A stretch of 64,000 nucleotides of DNA from Serratia rubidaea (GCA_901472405.1 LR590463.1:2232001-2296000); one strand, 5' to 3'. Counted from the first letter of the stretch, positions 1-9,835 are shown. A program made the numbers and translations. The notes: generated by a model from the sequence alone, not told the origin.

Positions 1-1024
1 GGCCGGTAATCGATAAAGGGACCGTCGGCCACGGAACGCCGCTCGATCAGTTTAGGATGCACTTCGATCACCTGCGACTCCTCTCGCTTGCTGATAATAC
101 GGTCCAGCAGCATGGTGAAGGCCATTTCACCCAGACGCTCTTTCGGCTGGTGCACCGTGGTCAGGGCCGGGGTGAAGTAGCGCGCGTTGCGCACGTTGTC
201 ATAACCGATCACTGAAATATCCTGCGGTACGCGCAGGGCCCAGCTCGTCCGCGGCGCAAATGGCGCCCATCGCCATAATATCGCCGCCGCAGAATACCGC
301 CGTCGGGCGGTGCTTTTGCGACAGGATCTGGTGCATCGCCTTATAGCCGGATTCCGGTTCGAAGTCGCCCTGTACGATCCACTCGTTGCGCAACTCAATA
401 TTGGCTTCCTGCAGGGCCTTCAGGAAACCCTGATGGCGGCCGCCGCCGGTGTTGCGCGACAGCTGGCCGGGGATGGCGCCGATCTCGCGGTGGCCGCGTT
501 CGATCAGATAGCGGCCCGCCAGATAGCGCCTTCGAAGGCGTTATCGATAATGGTGTCGGTAAAGTCACTGCGCGCCACGCCCCAGTCCATCACCACCATT
601 GGGATATTGCGGTGGTCTTCCAGCATGCCGAGCAGCTGATCGGGGTATTCGGAACACATCACCAGCAGGCCGTCGACGCGTTTTTGCGCCAGCATCGCCA
701 GATAGGCGCGCTGCTTGTCCAGATTATTGTGCGAGTTGCACAGAATCAGGGTGTAGCCTTTGCTGTAGCAGCTGTTTTCCACCGCCTCAAATCACTTCAG
801 CAAAGTAGGGCGCTTCGCTGGAGGTTGCCAGCAGGCCGATGGATTTGGTGTGGTTGACCTTCAGGCTGCGGGCAACCGCGCTCGGCGAATAGTGCAGATC
901 TTTAAATGGCTGCCCAGACCGCCGCCTTGGTCTCTTCGGCGACGAAACGGGTCTTATTGATGACGTGGGAAACGGTGGTGGTGGAAACGCCCGCGCGTTT
1001 GGCCACATCTTTAATCGTTGCCAT
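1..1024 (-). CDS. purR: Purine repressor PurR (LacI family), 3' end cut by window edge, four frameshifts
   Basis: PurR is the hypoxanthine/guanine-responsive repressor of purine biosynthesis. The start at 1024 gives a LacI-type helix-turn-helix ([18 protein letters not shown]), followed by the conserved hinge and the periplasmic-binding-like effector domain. All segments match E. coli PurR closely, up to the last residues (DGPFIDYR) at the window edge. The frame is broken by single-base changes near 903 (extra T), 783 (extra T), 530 (missing G) and 236 (extra C). Repairing them restores one continuous protein, so these look like sequencing errors. A PurR-type operator lies just upstream, consistent with autoregulation. 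Confidence 0.95.
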
Positions 1025-1070
1025 GTAAAGATGACTCCTGAACTCACATGTTTGCAGTATGTAAGTATGT

Positions 1071-1086
1071 TGTTAATCGTTTGCCT
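1071..1086 (-). promoter_or_regulatory. PurR operator in the purR leader
   Basis: On the minus strand this reads AGGCAAACGATTAACA, close to the PurR consensus (A-N-GCAAACGTTT). It lies 47 bp upstream of the purR start, where E. coli purR carries its own autoregulatory operator. Binding is inferred. Confidence 0.6.
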
Positions 1087-1349
1087 GCGTATATCCTGCT
1101 CCAAAATCTCGAAAACGTAGTTTTTAGTTTGGAAGTCGTAAGCCGCTTGCTTAGTTCGGAGGGGCGCGTGGCCGGTACGCAGCAGTGAACTGCGAATTTT
1201 GGCGTATATTGCGCAAAAGTGGAAGAGCAAATCAGCATTATCCGTCGGGAAAGCGGCGAATATTTTAATCTTGGCCCTTTTTTTGCCGCAACATTATCGG
1301 GCGTTGCGCAAAATCAATTGGGGATTGCCGCGAACTGTGGGAAAATAAT

Positions 1350-1379
1350 TTGACCCATTAATACTGTGGGCTTTATGCT
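1350..1379 (+). promoter_or_regulatory. Probable sigma70 promoter for ynhF
   Basis: TTGACC (1350-1355) and TATGCT (1374-1379) are separated by 18 bp and lie 31 bp upstream of the small ynhF gene. The match is visible in the sequence; activity is inferred. Confidence 0.45.
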
Positions 1380-1410
1380 GGCGTCGAGAAACAGATAAGG
1401 GGAGTTTCTG

Positions 1411-1500
1411 ATGGAAACCGAGTTAAAATTGTCACTGTTCACCACCGCCTGCGCGCTGGTGATGATTATTGCCTTTAGTTTTATTGCTGCGCTGAACTGA
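1411..1500 (+). CDS. ynhF: Small membrane protein YnhF (29 aa)
   Basis: This 29-codon gene begins [10 protein letters not shown], continues as one hydrophobic helix of about 20 residues and ends AALN. A Shine-Dalgarno run (aaggggag) lies just upstream. Length, topology and position between purR and sodB match E. coli YnhF, a stress-associated inner-membrane small protein of unknown mechanism. A promoter-like pair precedes it and a terminator follows. The identification rests on length, sequence resemblance and synteny together. Confidence 0.82.
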   Translation: METELKLSLFTTACALVMIIAFSFIAALN

Positions 1501-1516
1501 TTGTTCGGCGAAATAT

Positions 1517-1545
1517 AAAAAGGCGCAGTAAACACTGCGCCTTTT
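1517..1545. terminator. Bidirectional terminator between ynhF and sodB
   Basis: A perfect 10-bp stem (AAGGCGCAGT / ACTGCGCCTT) with a 4-nt loop is flanked by A and T runs on the two sides. It suits the convergent ynhF (+) and sodB (-). Confidence 0.85.
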
Positions 1546-1568
1546 CTGTTGGCCAGATAACTGACGAT

Positions 1569-2146
1569 TTACGCCAGGTTTTCCGCCACGAATGCCCAGT
1601 TAACCAACGCCAGAAGTTTTCCAGGTAGTTAGGACGCGCATTGCGGTAGTCGATGTAGTAAGCGTGTTCCCACACGTCCACGGTCAGCAGCGGTTTGTCG
1701 TCACCGGTCAGCGGGGTAGCCGCGTTGGAGGTGTTGACGATCGCCAGCGAGCCGTCGGCCTTTTTCACCAGCCAGGTCCAGCCGGCGCCGAAGTTGCCGA
1801 CGGCGGATTTGGTGAACTCTTCTTTGAACTTGGCGAAAGAGCCGAAGGACTGGTTGATGGCGTCAGCCACCGCGCCGGTAGGTTCACCGCCGCCCTGAGG
1901 CGACAGGCAGTGCCAGTAGAAGGTGTGGTTCCACACCTGCGCCGCGTTGTTGAACACGCCGCCGGTAGAGGTTTTCACGATCTCTTCCAGGGTTTTGCCT
2001 TCGAACTCGCTGCCTTTCACCAGGTTGTTCAGGTTTACCACGTAGGTGTTGTGGTGCTTGCCGTAGTGGTATTCCAGCGTTTCAGCGGAAATGTGCGGTT
2101 CGAGAGCGTCTTTGGCGTACGGTAATGCAGGTAATTCAAACGACAT
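1569..2146 (-). CDS. sodB: Iron superoxide dismutase SodB
   Basis: Cytoplasmic Fe-dependent superoxide dismutase, converting superoxide to H2O2 and O2. The start [10 protein letters not shown] at 2146 follows a good ribosome site (aaggaga). Metal-ligand regions are visible: the HHNTYV region, [11 protein letters not shown], and [12 protein letters not shown] missing G near 1609 breaks the frame 13 codons before the end. With it restored, the tail reads FWALVNWEFVAENLAA and the protein is 192 aa, the usual size. The E. coli gene is repressed post-transcriptionally by RyhB; the equivalent sRNA is not in this window. Confidence 0.95.
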
Positions 2147-2237
2147 TGCTTTCTCCTTATTGATATAGCGCCAGATGCCCATGGCCGCCTGCGGGATGTG
2201 GTGGTGCGGGTGACCCCTCAGACGAAACCGTGCTGCT

Positions 2238-2350
2238 TATACCCGTCATACTTCAGGCTGCAGAGACGTTGGCTGCGTTCAGTCATCCCGCAGTAAGTCC
2301 TTCGGGATGCCTTCCTTGCGCTGTCCGCCACGCGAATTATTGCGGGTATA
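2238..2350. repeat. Dispersed intergenic palindromic repeat, copy A (degenerate)
   Basis: Starts TATACCCGTCATACTTCAGG and ends in an inverted equivalent (GCGAATTATTGCGGGTATA). It belongs to the same family as the copies at 14239, 14364 and 19475: imperfect terminal inverted repeats enclosing a core with GGGATTCCTTCC-like sequence. No coding capacity. This copy is shorter and more diverged than the 14-kb pair. Confidence 0.7.
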
Positions 2351-2535
2351 TCCGGGCATCGAGTTGTTATGTTTTTTTTAAGGTTATTAATTCTAACGAC
2401 TTTCAAAGGGAAGGGAAGGTTTAAAACGTGCTAAGCGTTCAACTGCTTAAAAGCGTCGACAGTGACGCCGGCGGGGGATAAATGGCTGAGCCAGGCTCAG
2501 CCATGGGGGGAACTAACGCACGTTTTTCGGCGTCA

Positions 2536-3337
2536 TCACGCGGCGGCGCCGACGTAGTGATTCTGCCAGTAGTCATTATCCAGCTGGCTGATGCGGATAT
2601 CCTTGCCGGTGCGCGGCGACTGAATAAACTTGCCGTCGCCGAGATAAACGCCGACGTGATCGGCCGCGCCGCGGTTGTTAATGCGGAAGAATACCAGATC
2701 GCCTTTTTCCAATTCGCTTTTCTTAATCGGCGCCGCATCGCGCAGGTGATACATTTCATTCGCCGTACGCGGCATTTTAATTTTCATCACGTCTTTATAG
2801 GCGTAATAAATTAACCCGCTGCAGTCGAAACCGGTGCGCGGCGAGGCGCCGCCCCAGCGATAGGGCTTGCCCATCTGATTCATCAGCTTGGCCATCGCGG
2901 TCTGCTTCGCCCGCTGGTAGCGTTTTTTATGCGCGGCGGTCAGTTTAAGCGGTTTATCGTCGCTCAGCAGTTTGCTGGTGGCCTGGCCGTGAGTGCGATG
3001 ACGTCCGTAGCCTTTTTTATAACCTTTCTTCGGCGGGGTAACTTTAATTTTTGCCAGATGCGTTGCTTTACGCGTGGATTTAACGCGGGTGGTTTTCTTG
3101 GCGGTTTTAATCGTCGAGCTTTTAACCGTTTTAACCTTGGTGGTTTTCGGCGTCGCGGCGGTGCGGCTTTTTTTATTGCTCTTCAGCGCTTTCTTTTTCC
3201 TGCGCTCGTCCGGCGCGCGCGTCGCTGACGTGGCTTTTGCGCGGTTCGGCGGCCACGCGCGACTGTGGCGCAGCGTGCGCCAGATTGAAGAACAGCTGGG
3301 TAAACAGCAGCACAAAAAGCGTAACAATTAGACGCAT
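2536..3337 (-). CDS. mepH: Murein DD-endopeptidase MepH-like (NlpC/P60)
   Basis: Envelope hydrolase cleaving peptidoglycan cross-links. The start at 3337 gives a clear signal peptide (MRLIVTLFVLLFTQLFFNLAHA), then a long Lys/Thr-rich linker of about 80 residues. A C-terminal NlpC/P60 domain follows with catalytic Cys near residue 172 (FDCSGLIYY), His in ADHVGVYLG and the QSPRTG motif. The signal peptide and domain lie in different frames; the break is near 3215-3260 in an alternating GC stretch and its exact site is unclear. Position between sodB and grxD matches E. coli mepH (ydhO). Confidence 0.88.
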
Positions 3338-3750
3338 GTCGACGTTACCAACCTTGGTCCCGAGTCAGAGATTGAATTAAACACAGTATTCCCCAAATCC
3401 GCGATATAAAACAGCGCGGAACTTAATAAAGCGTAATCCATATTGTGAGAAAACGTTAATAACATTTCCCCTGACTGAAATTTAATCGCCGAGCGAGGAA
3501 AAAAGCGTCGCCTTGCCCGCGCTGGTTAATATTCCGTCGCCGGACGGCGCTGAAAATATATTAGTGAAATGGTCGGATTAAAAATGTTATTCTGCGGGCA
3601 TGTTTAGCGCGCAGGGGCGTTGCCGGAGCCGCAGGTGCGGCCGGCGGAATGTCCTTGCAAAAGATGGCGTTTTTTTTGCAACGGCCGCAGCCGCTACAAT
3701 AGCCCGGTGTAACGCATGTTGTAGCCATCCGATGGCTTGAGGAAGCAATA
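3338..3750. other. Divergent intergenic region mepH/grxD
   Basis: 413 bp without a gene. It should carry both promoters. A TACAAT hexamer at 3695-3700 could be the -10 of grxD, but no convincing -35 is correctly spaced. A GC-rich hairpin-like stretch lies at about 3614-3650. I see nothing else. Confidence 0.4.
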
Positions 3751-4092
3751 ATGACGACGATTGAAAGAATTCAGCAACAAATCGCAGAAAACCCGATTCT
3801 GCTGTACATGAAAGGTTCGCCGAAGCTGCCGAACTGCGGCTTCTCCGCCCAGGCCGTGCAGGCGCTGTCCGCCTGCGGCGAGCGTTTTGCCTACGTAGAT
3901 ATTCTGCAGAACCCGGACATCCGCGCCGAGCTGCCGAAGTACGCCAACTGGCCGACTTTCCCGCAGCTGTGGGTTGACGGCGAACTGGTCGGCGGCTGCG
4001 ATATCATCATCGAAATGTATCAGCGCGGCGAACTGCAGTCGCTGATCAAAGAGACGGCGGCAAAGTATAAGCAGGAAGATCAGCAGTCGTAA
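3751..4092 (+). CDS. grxD: Monothiol glutaredoxin Grx4
   Basis: Monothiol glutaredoxin that carries and delivers [2Fe-2S] clusters using glutathione, in the cytoplasm. The 113-residue protein carries the diagnostic CGFS motif at residues 29-32, the glutathione-binding WPTFPQLW segment and the GGCDI motif. The frame is intact. Transcribed alone, divergently from mepH, with a strong terminator just after the stop. Confidence 0.97.
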   Translation: MTTIERIQQQIAENPILLYMKGSPKLPNCGFSAQAVQALSACGERFAYVDILQNPDIRAELPKYANWPTFPQLWVDGELVGGCDIIIEMYQRGELQSLIKETAAKYKQEDQQS

Positions 4093-4118
4093 CGGCGCTG
4101 TTTCTGACGTAAAGCACG

Positions 4119-4157
4119 TGGGCGCAGCCGGCACAAACCGGCAGCGCCCATTTTTTT
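4119..4157 (+). terminator. grxD terminator
   Basis: Stem TGGGCGC / GCGCCCA encloses an inner GCCGG / CCGGC stem and is followed by seven T residues. Confidence 0.85.
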
Positions 4158-4160
4158 GCG

Positions 4161-4813
4161 TTACTCGTCGTCGCCGGCGTCAAGCGCCAGCGGCCAGCCG
4201 CCGAGTCGTTTCCAACGGTTGACCAGCTCGCAGAACAGCAGGGCGGTCTGCTCGGTATCATACAGCGCGGAGTGCGCCTGGCTGCTGTCGAAGGTCATGC
4301 CGGCGGCAATGCAGGCTTTGGCCAGCACGGTCTGCCCCAGCACCAGCCGCTGAGCGCGGCGGTGTCAAAGGTGGCGAACGGATGGAACGGGTTACGCTTC
4401 AGGCCGGCGCGTTCTGCCGCCGCCATCAGGAAGCTGTGGTCGAAGTTGGCGTTGTGCGCCACGATAATCGCCCGGTTGCAGCCTTGCTCTTTCAGGCCTT
4501 TGCGCACCGCTTTGAAAATGGCGTGCAGCGCGTCATATTCACTGACCGCGCCGCGCAGCGGGTTGTGCGGATCGATGCCGTTGAACGCCAGGGCTTCCGG
4601 CTGCAGGTTTGCGCCTTCAAACGGCTCAACGTGGAAATGCAGCGTCTCATCCTGCTGCAGCCAGCCGTCCTCATCCATTTTCAGCGTTACGGCGGCGATT
4701 TCCAGCAGCGCGTCGCTCTGGGCGTTAAAGCCGGCGGTTTCTACATCTATTACTACGGGATAAAACCCACGAAAACGACCACTCAGGGCGTTAAGATCAC
4801 TTTTCTCGGCCAT
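4161..4813 (-). CDS. rnt: Ribonuclease T (DEDDh 3'-5' exoribonuclease)
   Basis: Trims 3' ends of tRNA and other stable RNAs. The start MAEKSDLN at 4813 is preferred over an upstream in-frame ATG because it matches the family. Exo I ([10 protein letters not shown]), Exo II (HNANFDHSF) and Exo III ([10 protein letters not shown]) motifs are all present. A missing C near 4350 shifts the frame between Exo II and Exo III; repaired length is 217 aa, close to the usual 215. The lhr helicase gene that E. coli has next to rnt is absent. Confidence 0.94.
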
Positions 4814-4924
4814 CAGTTTCTTATCTTCATCGAATGCAGCGCGCATTATGGCAAATTTTGCCGCGGCGTGCAGGCGGTTATCAGGCGGATAATAAAACGG
4901 GCGCAGAATGCGCCCGACGGAAAC

Positions 4925-5332
4925 TTAGTTGCCGAGGCCGTGGCCGGCGTGTTTATTCTCGATCAGTTCGATTTTATAGCCGTCCGGATCTTCCACAAAA
5001 GCGATCACCGTGGTGCCGCCTTTGACCGGGCCGGCTTCGCGGGTGACGTTGCCGCCGGCCTGACGGATAGCGTCGCAGGTGGCGGCGACGTCGTCGACGC
5101 CCAGCGCCAGATGGCCGAAGGCGCTGCCCATCTCGTAGCTGTCGACGCCCCAGTTGTAGGTCAGCTCAATGACCGCACCGTCGCTCTCTTCGGTATAGCC
5201 GACGAAGGCCAGCGAGTATTTATATTCCGGGTTCTCACTGGTACGCAGCAAGCGCATGCCTAATACCTTGGTGTAGAAGTCGATAGAGCGTTGCAGATCA
5301 CCGACGCGGAGCATGGTATGGAGTAAGCGCAT
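4925..5332 (-). CDS. gloA: Glyoxalase I GloA (short, Ni-type)
   Basis: Lactoylglutathione lyase that detoxifies methylglyoxal using glutathione. 135 residues, starting [10 protein letters not shown] at 5332; an upstream in-frame start would add residues the family lacks. Metal ligands are visible: His5, Glu in [11 protein letters not shown], His in FGHLALGV and Glu in YKIELIE. Its length is that of the E. coli Ni/Co-activated class. A second, longer glyoxalase I lies at 50.6 kb. Intact. Confidence 0.96.
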   Translation of the reverse strand: MRLLHTMLRVGDLQRSIDFYTKVLGMRLLRTSENPEYKYSLAFVGYTEESDGAVIELTYNWGVDSYEMGSAFGHLALGVDDVAATCDAIRQAGGNVTREAGPVKGGTTVIAFVEDPDGYKIELIENKHAGHGLGN

Positions 5333-5484
5333 AATTTCCTCTAATAGCAGGTGTTTGCCGTGGTTAACGGCCGAGTTATTGAAACGACGTTCAGTATAGC
5401 GTTGTCGCAGAAGGGAATTCAAATGGCGCGGCGGGGGAGTATCCCTTGTGACGTTGTCACTAAATCGCGTGCACCATTATCGAT

Positions 5485-5514
5485 AAAAAACTAAAGGCCG
5501 GCAGCGTGCCGGCC
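5485..5514 (-). terminator. Terminator after nemA
   Basis: On the minus strand a GGCCGGCA / TGCCGGCC stem with a tiny loop is followed by a T-rich tract (TTTAGTTTTTT). Confidence 0.75.
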
Positions 5515-5534
5515 CTTGTTGCAGGCGTTGCGGG

Positions 5535-6638
5535 TTACTTCGTCAGGAACGGATAGTCGGTATAGCCCTGTGCGCCGCCGCCGTAGAAGCTCTCCGGCTG
5601 GGGTTCGTTAAGTGCTGCATCCTGCTGCAGACGTTCAACCAGATCCGGGTTGGCGATATAGCTACGGCCAAAGGCCACGGCGTCAATATAGCCTTTGTCG
5701 ATCAGCGCTTCGGCTTTTTCCGCCGTATAGGCGCCGGCGCCGATGATAATGCCGCTGAAGCGCGCGCGCACCGCATCGCGGAACGCGTCGGAGTAAGGCT
5801 TGCCGCCGGCCCAGTCCGGCTCGGAAATATGCAGGAAGGCGATATTGCGCTTGTTCAGCTCTTCCACCAGATACAGCGCCGCTTCTTCCTGATCTTCACC
5901 GTTATCCAGGCCGTTGAACGGGCCGAGCGGGGAAATACGGATGCCGACGTGCTCGGCGCCCCATTCCTCAATGCTGGCGTCGACCACTTCCAGCGTCAGG
6001 CGGGTGCGGTTTTCGATGCTGCCGCCATACTGGTCGCTGCGCTGGTTGGAGGCCGGCGACATAAACTGGTGCAGCAGGTAGCCGTGCGCGGCGTGCAGCT
6101 CAATGTAATCAAAGCCGGCTTCGCGCGCGTTGGCGGTTGCCTGGCGGAAGTCATTGATGATGCCGGGGATCTCCGTCGTTTCCAGCGCACGCGGCGTGGA
6201 GGTTGGCACTCGCACCCAGGCGCCGGTTTCATCGCGCACCGTGGTGCGGGTGTCGGCGTTGATGGCGGACGGGGCGACCGGCGCCTGCTGGCCCGGCTGC
6301 AGGCTGGTGTGGGAGATACGGCCGACGTGCCACAGCTGTACGGCGATATGACCGTTCTTTTCATGCACCGCCTGGGTGATTTTCTTCCATGCGGCGATCT
6401 GTTCCGGGGTATGCAGCCCCGGCGCGCCGGCATAGCCCTTCGCCTGGAAGGAAACCTGCGTGGCTTCGGTAATCAACAGGCCGGCGCTGGCGCGCTGGGC
6501 ATAATACTCCGCCATCAGCGGGGTGGGGATATCGCCCGGCTCAATACTGCGCAGACGCGTCAGCGGCGCCATAAAGATACGGTTGGGCAACGTGGTCGCG
6601 CCAACCTTCAGCGGGGTGAACAATTTTTCAGCTTTCAT
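5535..6638 (-). CDS. nemA: N-ethylmaleimide reductase NemA (Old Yellow Enzyme family)
   Basis: FMN-dependent ene-reductase acting on electrophiles such as N-ethylmaleimide, glyoxals and nitro compounds, using NADPH. 367 aa, intact. Old Yellow Enzyme features are visible: FMAPLTRLR near the N-terminus, LWHVGRISH, the active-site [13 protein letters not shown] segment and the C-terminal flavin-binding [12 protein letters not shown]. It lies downstream of nemR on the same strand, with a NemR-like palindrome directly before it, so it is probably controlled by NemR with or apart from nemR. Confidence 0.95.
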   Translation of the reverse strand: MKAEKLFTPLKVGATTLPNRIFMAPLTRLRSIEPGDIPTPLMAEYYAQRASAGLLITEATQVSFQAKGYAGAPGLHTPEQIAAWKKITQAVHEKNGHIAVQLWHVGRISHTSLQPGQQAPVAPSAINADTRTTVRDETGAWVRVPTSTPRALETTEIPGIINDFRQATANAREAGFDYIELHAAHGYLLHQFMSPASNQRSDQYGGSIENRTRLTLEVVDASIEEWGAEHVGIRISPLGPFNGLDNGEDQEEAALYLVEELNKRNIAFLHISEPDWAGGKPYSDAFRDAVRARFSGIIIGAGAYTAEKAEALIDKGYIDAVAFGRSYIANPDLVERLQQDAALNEPQPESFYGGGAQGYTDYPFLTK

Positions 6639-6656
6639 AGCGCATCCTATATTGAA

Positions 6657-6671
6657 TAGACCGGTCGTCTA
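6657..6671. promoter_or_regulatory. NemR-like operator in front of nemA
   Basis: TAGACCGGTCGTCTA lies 19 bp upstream of the nemA start. It matches the nemR-upstream operator except that the centre is one base shorter. A missing G, as is common in this sequence, would restore TAGACC-N4-GGTCTA. Confidence 0.6.
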
Positions 6672-6725
6672 GTAACGCGTTAAATAAAACCCTGTGGCGC
6701 CTTTTGGCGCATCGCAGGGGCGGGT

Positions 6726-7334
6726 TTAAAGCTGCGCCGGGCGCAGCAGCAGTTCAATACTTTCCAGCGCGCTGGTCAGCGGCGCAACCGAACGGCGGAT
6801 CTTGGCGCGCAGTGAAGCGCCGAGCCACAGTGCGTACAGCGTTTCGGCAGTGGCCGCCGGGCTCATGGCTATCGCCAGCGAGCCCTCGCGAATGCCGCGC
6901 TCGATGGCGTCCTGCAGACGGCCGATCACCTGCGCACTGCCGGTTTCCAGTGCATGGCGCATCGGCTCCGACAGGTCGCTGACTTCGGCAGACAGTTTTA
7001 CCGCCAGGCAGGAGTTATGGCATTCGCTGCGGCAGTGGAAACTGATGGCCTGCGCGTAATAGCTCAGCAGCTGGTGGCGGGCATCGTTGCCGCTGTCGTT
7101 GAACAGCGCCTGCATGGCGACGTCATAATTGGCGAAATAGCGCTGCAACATCGCTTCGCCGAAGGCTTCCTTCGAGCGGAAGTAGTGATAAAACGAGCCC
7201 TTCGGCACCCCGGCGGTGGCCAGCAGCTCGCTGAGTCCCATGCCGGTAAACCCCAGGCGCAGACTGAGCGACTCGCCGGTGGCGAGCAGGTGTTCACGTG
7301 TATCGATGTTGCCGTGCGTATGTTTCGTCGTCAT
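6726..7334 (-). CDS. nemR: Electrophile/chlorine-responsive repressor NemR (TetR family)
   Basis: TetR repressor of nemRA, inactivated by reactive electrophiles and bleach through cysteine modification. N-terminal helix-turn-helix (LLATAGVPKGSFYHYFRSKE) and a ligand domain. The sensor cysteine equivalent to E. coli Cys106 is present (SCLAVKLSAE, about Cys109), with two further cysteines just before it. I chose the start at 7334 (MTTKHTHG); one at 7346 would add MLTL and sits only 4 bp from the operator. Upstream of nemA, as in E. coli. Confidence 0.93.
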   Translation of the reverse strand: MTTKHTHGNIDTREHLLATGESLSLRLGFTGMGLSELLATAGVPKGSFYHYFRSKEAFGEAMLQRYFANYDVAMQALFNDSGNDARHQLLSYYAQAISFHCRSECHNSCLAVKLSAEVSDLSEPMRHALETGSAQVIGRLQDAIERGIREGSLAIAMSPAATAETLYALWLGASLRAKIRRSVAPLTSALESIELLLRPAQL

Positions 7335-7349
7335 GAGGGTGAGCATAAT

Positions 7350-7365
7350 AGACCAGTTGGTCTAG
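7350..7365. promoter_or_regulatory. NemR operator (NemR box) of nemR
   Basis: TAGACCAGTTGGTCTA is TAGACC-N4-GGTCTA, the known NemR box, immediately upstream of nemR. Confidence 0.88.
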
Positions 7366-7379
7366 ATCAAGAGGGAAAG

Positions 7380-7405
7380 AAAAAAACCGGCGCTGCGGGC
7401 GCCGG
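7380..7405 (-). terminator. Terminator after eptA
   Basis: On the minus strand CCGGCGC / GCGCCGG forms a stem followed by seven T residues. It lies between the end of eptA and the nemR promoter. Confidence 0.8.
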
Positions 7406-7444
7406 CCGTGACGGTGGGTATTGTGCCTCAGCGGCGCGGGGAAG

Positions 7445-9086
7445 TTAAGCGCCGTCGCTGCGGCAGCGCTGCAGAATATCCAGCTGCGGCTGGTACTCCC
7501 GAGTCTGCACGTTCAGCATGCCGAGCAGGGTGTGGAACAGGTTATCCTGCGATACGGCGTCCTGCTGCGCCCGGTTTTTGCAGGCACTGGCGGTTGATGC
7601 CGAAGCTGCGCTGATAGTCCGCCGACATCCACATCAGGAACGGCACGTGGGTCTGCTGGCTCGGTGCGAACAGGTACGGCGTGCCGTGCAGGTACATGCC
7701 GTTTTCCCCCAGCGATTCGCCATGATCCGACAGGTAAACCAGCGCAGTATTAAAACGTCCGCTGTACTGCTGCAGCAGCTTGATGGTGCTGTCGAGCATG
7801 GCGTCGGTGTACAGCAGCGAATTGTCATAGGTATTGACCAGCTGCTGGTGGCTGCAGTCCTGGATCTGGTTGCTGTCGCAGGTCGGGGTAAAGCGGCGGA
7901 ACGCAGATGTGCTGCGGCGGTAGTAGGCCGGCCCGTGGCTGCCCATCTGGTGCAGCACGATCACGCCATCGTCTTTCAGGCCGTCAATATAGTCCTTCAG
8001 ACGATACAGCAGCACGTTGTCCATACAGACGTCGCCGTCGCAATCCTGCGGCAGTTGCAGTTTGGTCATATCGATGTGGGGAATGCGGTCGCAGGCGCCC
8101 TTGCAGCCGTTATCGTTATCGCGCCACAGCACATTGACCCCGGCGTGGGCCAGCACGTCCATCAGGCCTTCCTGATGCTCGGCGCGGGTAGCGTCATACT
8201 CGCTGCGCGTCATATTTGAAAACATGCAGGGCACCGACACCGCGGTTTCGGTACCGCAGGAAGCGGCGTGGTTAAAATAGATCACGTTGTCCTGCCGCAG
8301 CCGCGGGTTGGTGTCCCGCTCGTAGCCGCCCAGTGAGAAGTTTTCCGCCCGCGCGGTCTCGCCGACCACCAGGATCACCAGCGTCTTTTTCTGCTCGGCG
8401 CGGATCAGCGGCCCCTTATGGGCGTCCTCACCGATTTTCACCAGCGGCAGATTACGGGTGAAGTAGCGCTGTTCGGTGAACTTAATCGTGCCGGCGACGA
8501 AGTTCGACGGCGTCAGCATTTTCACTACGTTTTTGTGGTTGCGGATCAGCGAGGCGTAGTCTTTATAGAAGAGCGCGGCGATCAGCAGAATCACCACCAG
8601 CGACAGCATGATATTGGCGGCGCGCAGGCCGAGCGTGTACCACCACGGGCGGGTCTGGCGAATGTTGACGAAGTACACCGCGACGGCGGGCAGCACGCCC
8701 AGCAGCAGCAGCCACAGCCCCAGCTGCGGCGTCAGCAGCGCGCTGGCCTCCTGCGCGTTGGTTTCAAAGGCGTTTTGTATCATATCGCCGTCGATCACCA
8801 CATCGTAGCTGTACATAAAGTAGTTGGCCGCGGCGCTGCCAAGCAGGAACAGGATCATTAACGGCTTACGCAGATAGGGCACGGTCAGTATGCTGAAAAT
8901 GATGTTCAGCGCGCAGAAGATCACCAGCGGCATGCTGGCGGCGAACAGCAGACTGCTGACACTGCCGAAACGGATATATGACCACGCCGTATGCAAAAAC
9001 AGCGCGTTTTGGAACAGGGTAAAAAACAGCGTACAGGCGAGAATAAAGCCCAGACTGCCGCAGGAGAATTTTGAAGGTAACCGCAT
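7445..9086 (-). CDS. eptA: Lipid A phosphoethanolamine transferase (EptA family)
   Basis: Inner-membrane enzyme that adds phosphoethanolamine to lipid A in the periplasm, lowering susceptibility to cationic peptides and polymyxin. Five N-terminal membrane helices precede a periplasmic alkaline-phosphatase-like domain with nucleophile Thr at about 244 (VGETARAENFS), zinc-site motifs HQMGSHGPAYY and SDHGESLGENG, and paired cysteines (CKGACDR). An extra C near 7572 shifts the last 40 codons; repaired length is 546 aa, as in E. coli EptA. No pmrAB-type regulators are adjacent. Confidence 0.92.
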
Positions 9087-9193
9087 TGCCGCATTGTCAT
9101 CCTGTAGAAGATAATGCGGGGAAATTTAGCGGGTGAAACTTAAGATAACCTTAGCGGCACGCCGGCCGCGCAGGGCGGCCGGGGCCGGCGATA

Positions 9194-9835
9194 TCAGTAG
9201 GCGGCGGTAAACTGCGCCCGGATAAACTGCGGCTTTTCAATTTCGTCGACGATCGCCACCGCCAGATCCTCTACCGAGATGTGCGCCGGCGCATCGCCGT
9301 TCATCAGCAGGCTGGTGGTGCCGAGGCGGAACTGGCCGGTACGCTGCCCCGGCTCCAGCATGGCGGCCGGCGAGAGATAGGTCCAGTCCAGGCTGTGGTT
9401 CTGCAGCAGCTGGTTGCGCAAGTCGCGCACCGCGCGGGCGCCGGGGCGGATGTTTTCCGGGAATTCCGGCGTATCGACCAGCTCTACGCCGGGCGCGACC
9501 TGCAGGCTGCCGGCGCCGCCGACCACCAGAAAACGCGTCACGCCGGCGGCGTCTACCGCGCGGAGGATCTGCTGCATGCCGGCCACGGTTTTGTCATACA
9601 GGTTCTCTTCTCCCCAGCCGGGGTTAAAGGCGCTGATCACCGCATCCTGGCCGCGCAATTGGGTGGTCAGCCAGCCGGTATCGGCCACGTCGCCCAGGGC
9701 GATATGCAGGCGCGGGTTATCCGGCAAATCTTTTTTCTGCCGGGCGATGGCGGTGACGTCCAGCCCGCGCGCCAGCGCCTCATCGACGACGCGACGCCCA
9801 ACAAAACCGGTGGCTCCAATAATGGCAATTTTCAT
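9194..9835 (-). CDS. NAD(P)-binding Rossmann protein, NAD(P)H-binding family (YwnB/COG2910-like)
   Basis: A 213-residue protein starting MKIAIIGATGFVGRRV, with the GxxGxxG dinucleotide-binding loop at residues 7-13. The later VVGGAGSL and YLSPAAMLEPG segments are typical of atypical short-chain-dehydrogenase-like NAD(P)H-binding proteins. The substrate is unknown. It is divergent from the LysR gene at 9970 with 134 bp between, the usual arrangement of a LysR regulator and its target. Confidence 0.8.
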   Translation of the reverse strand: MKIAIIGATGFVGRRVVDEALARGLDVTAIARQKKDLPDNPRLHIALGDVADTGWLTTQLRGQDAVISAFNPGWGEENLYDKTVAGMQQILRAVDAAGVTRFLVVGGAGSLQVAPGVELVDTPEFPENIRPGARAVRDLRNQLLQNHSLDWTYLSPAAMLEPGQRTGQFRLGTTSLLMNGDAPAHISVEDLAVAIVDEIEKPQFIRAQFTAAY

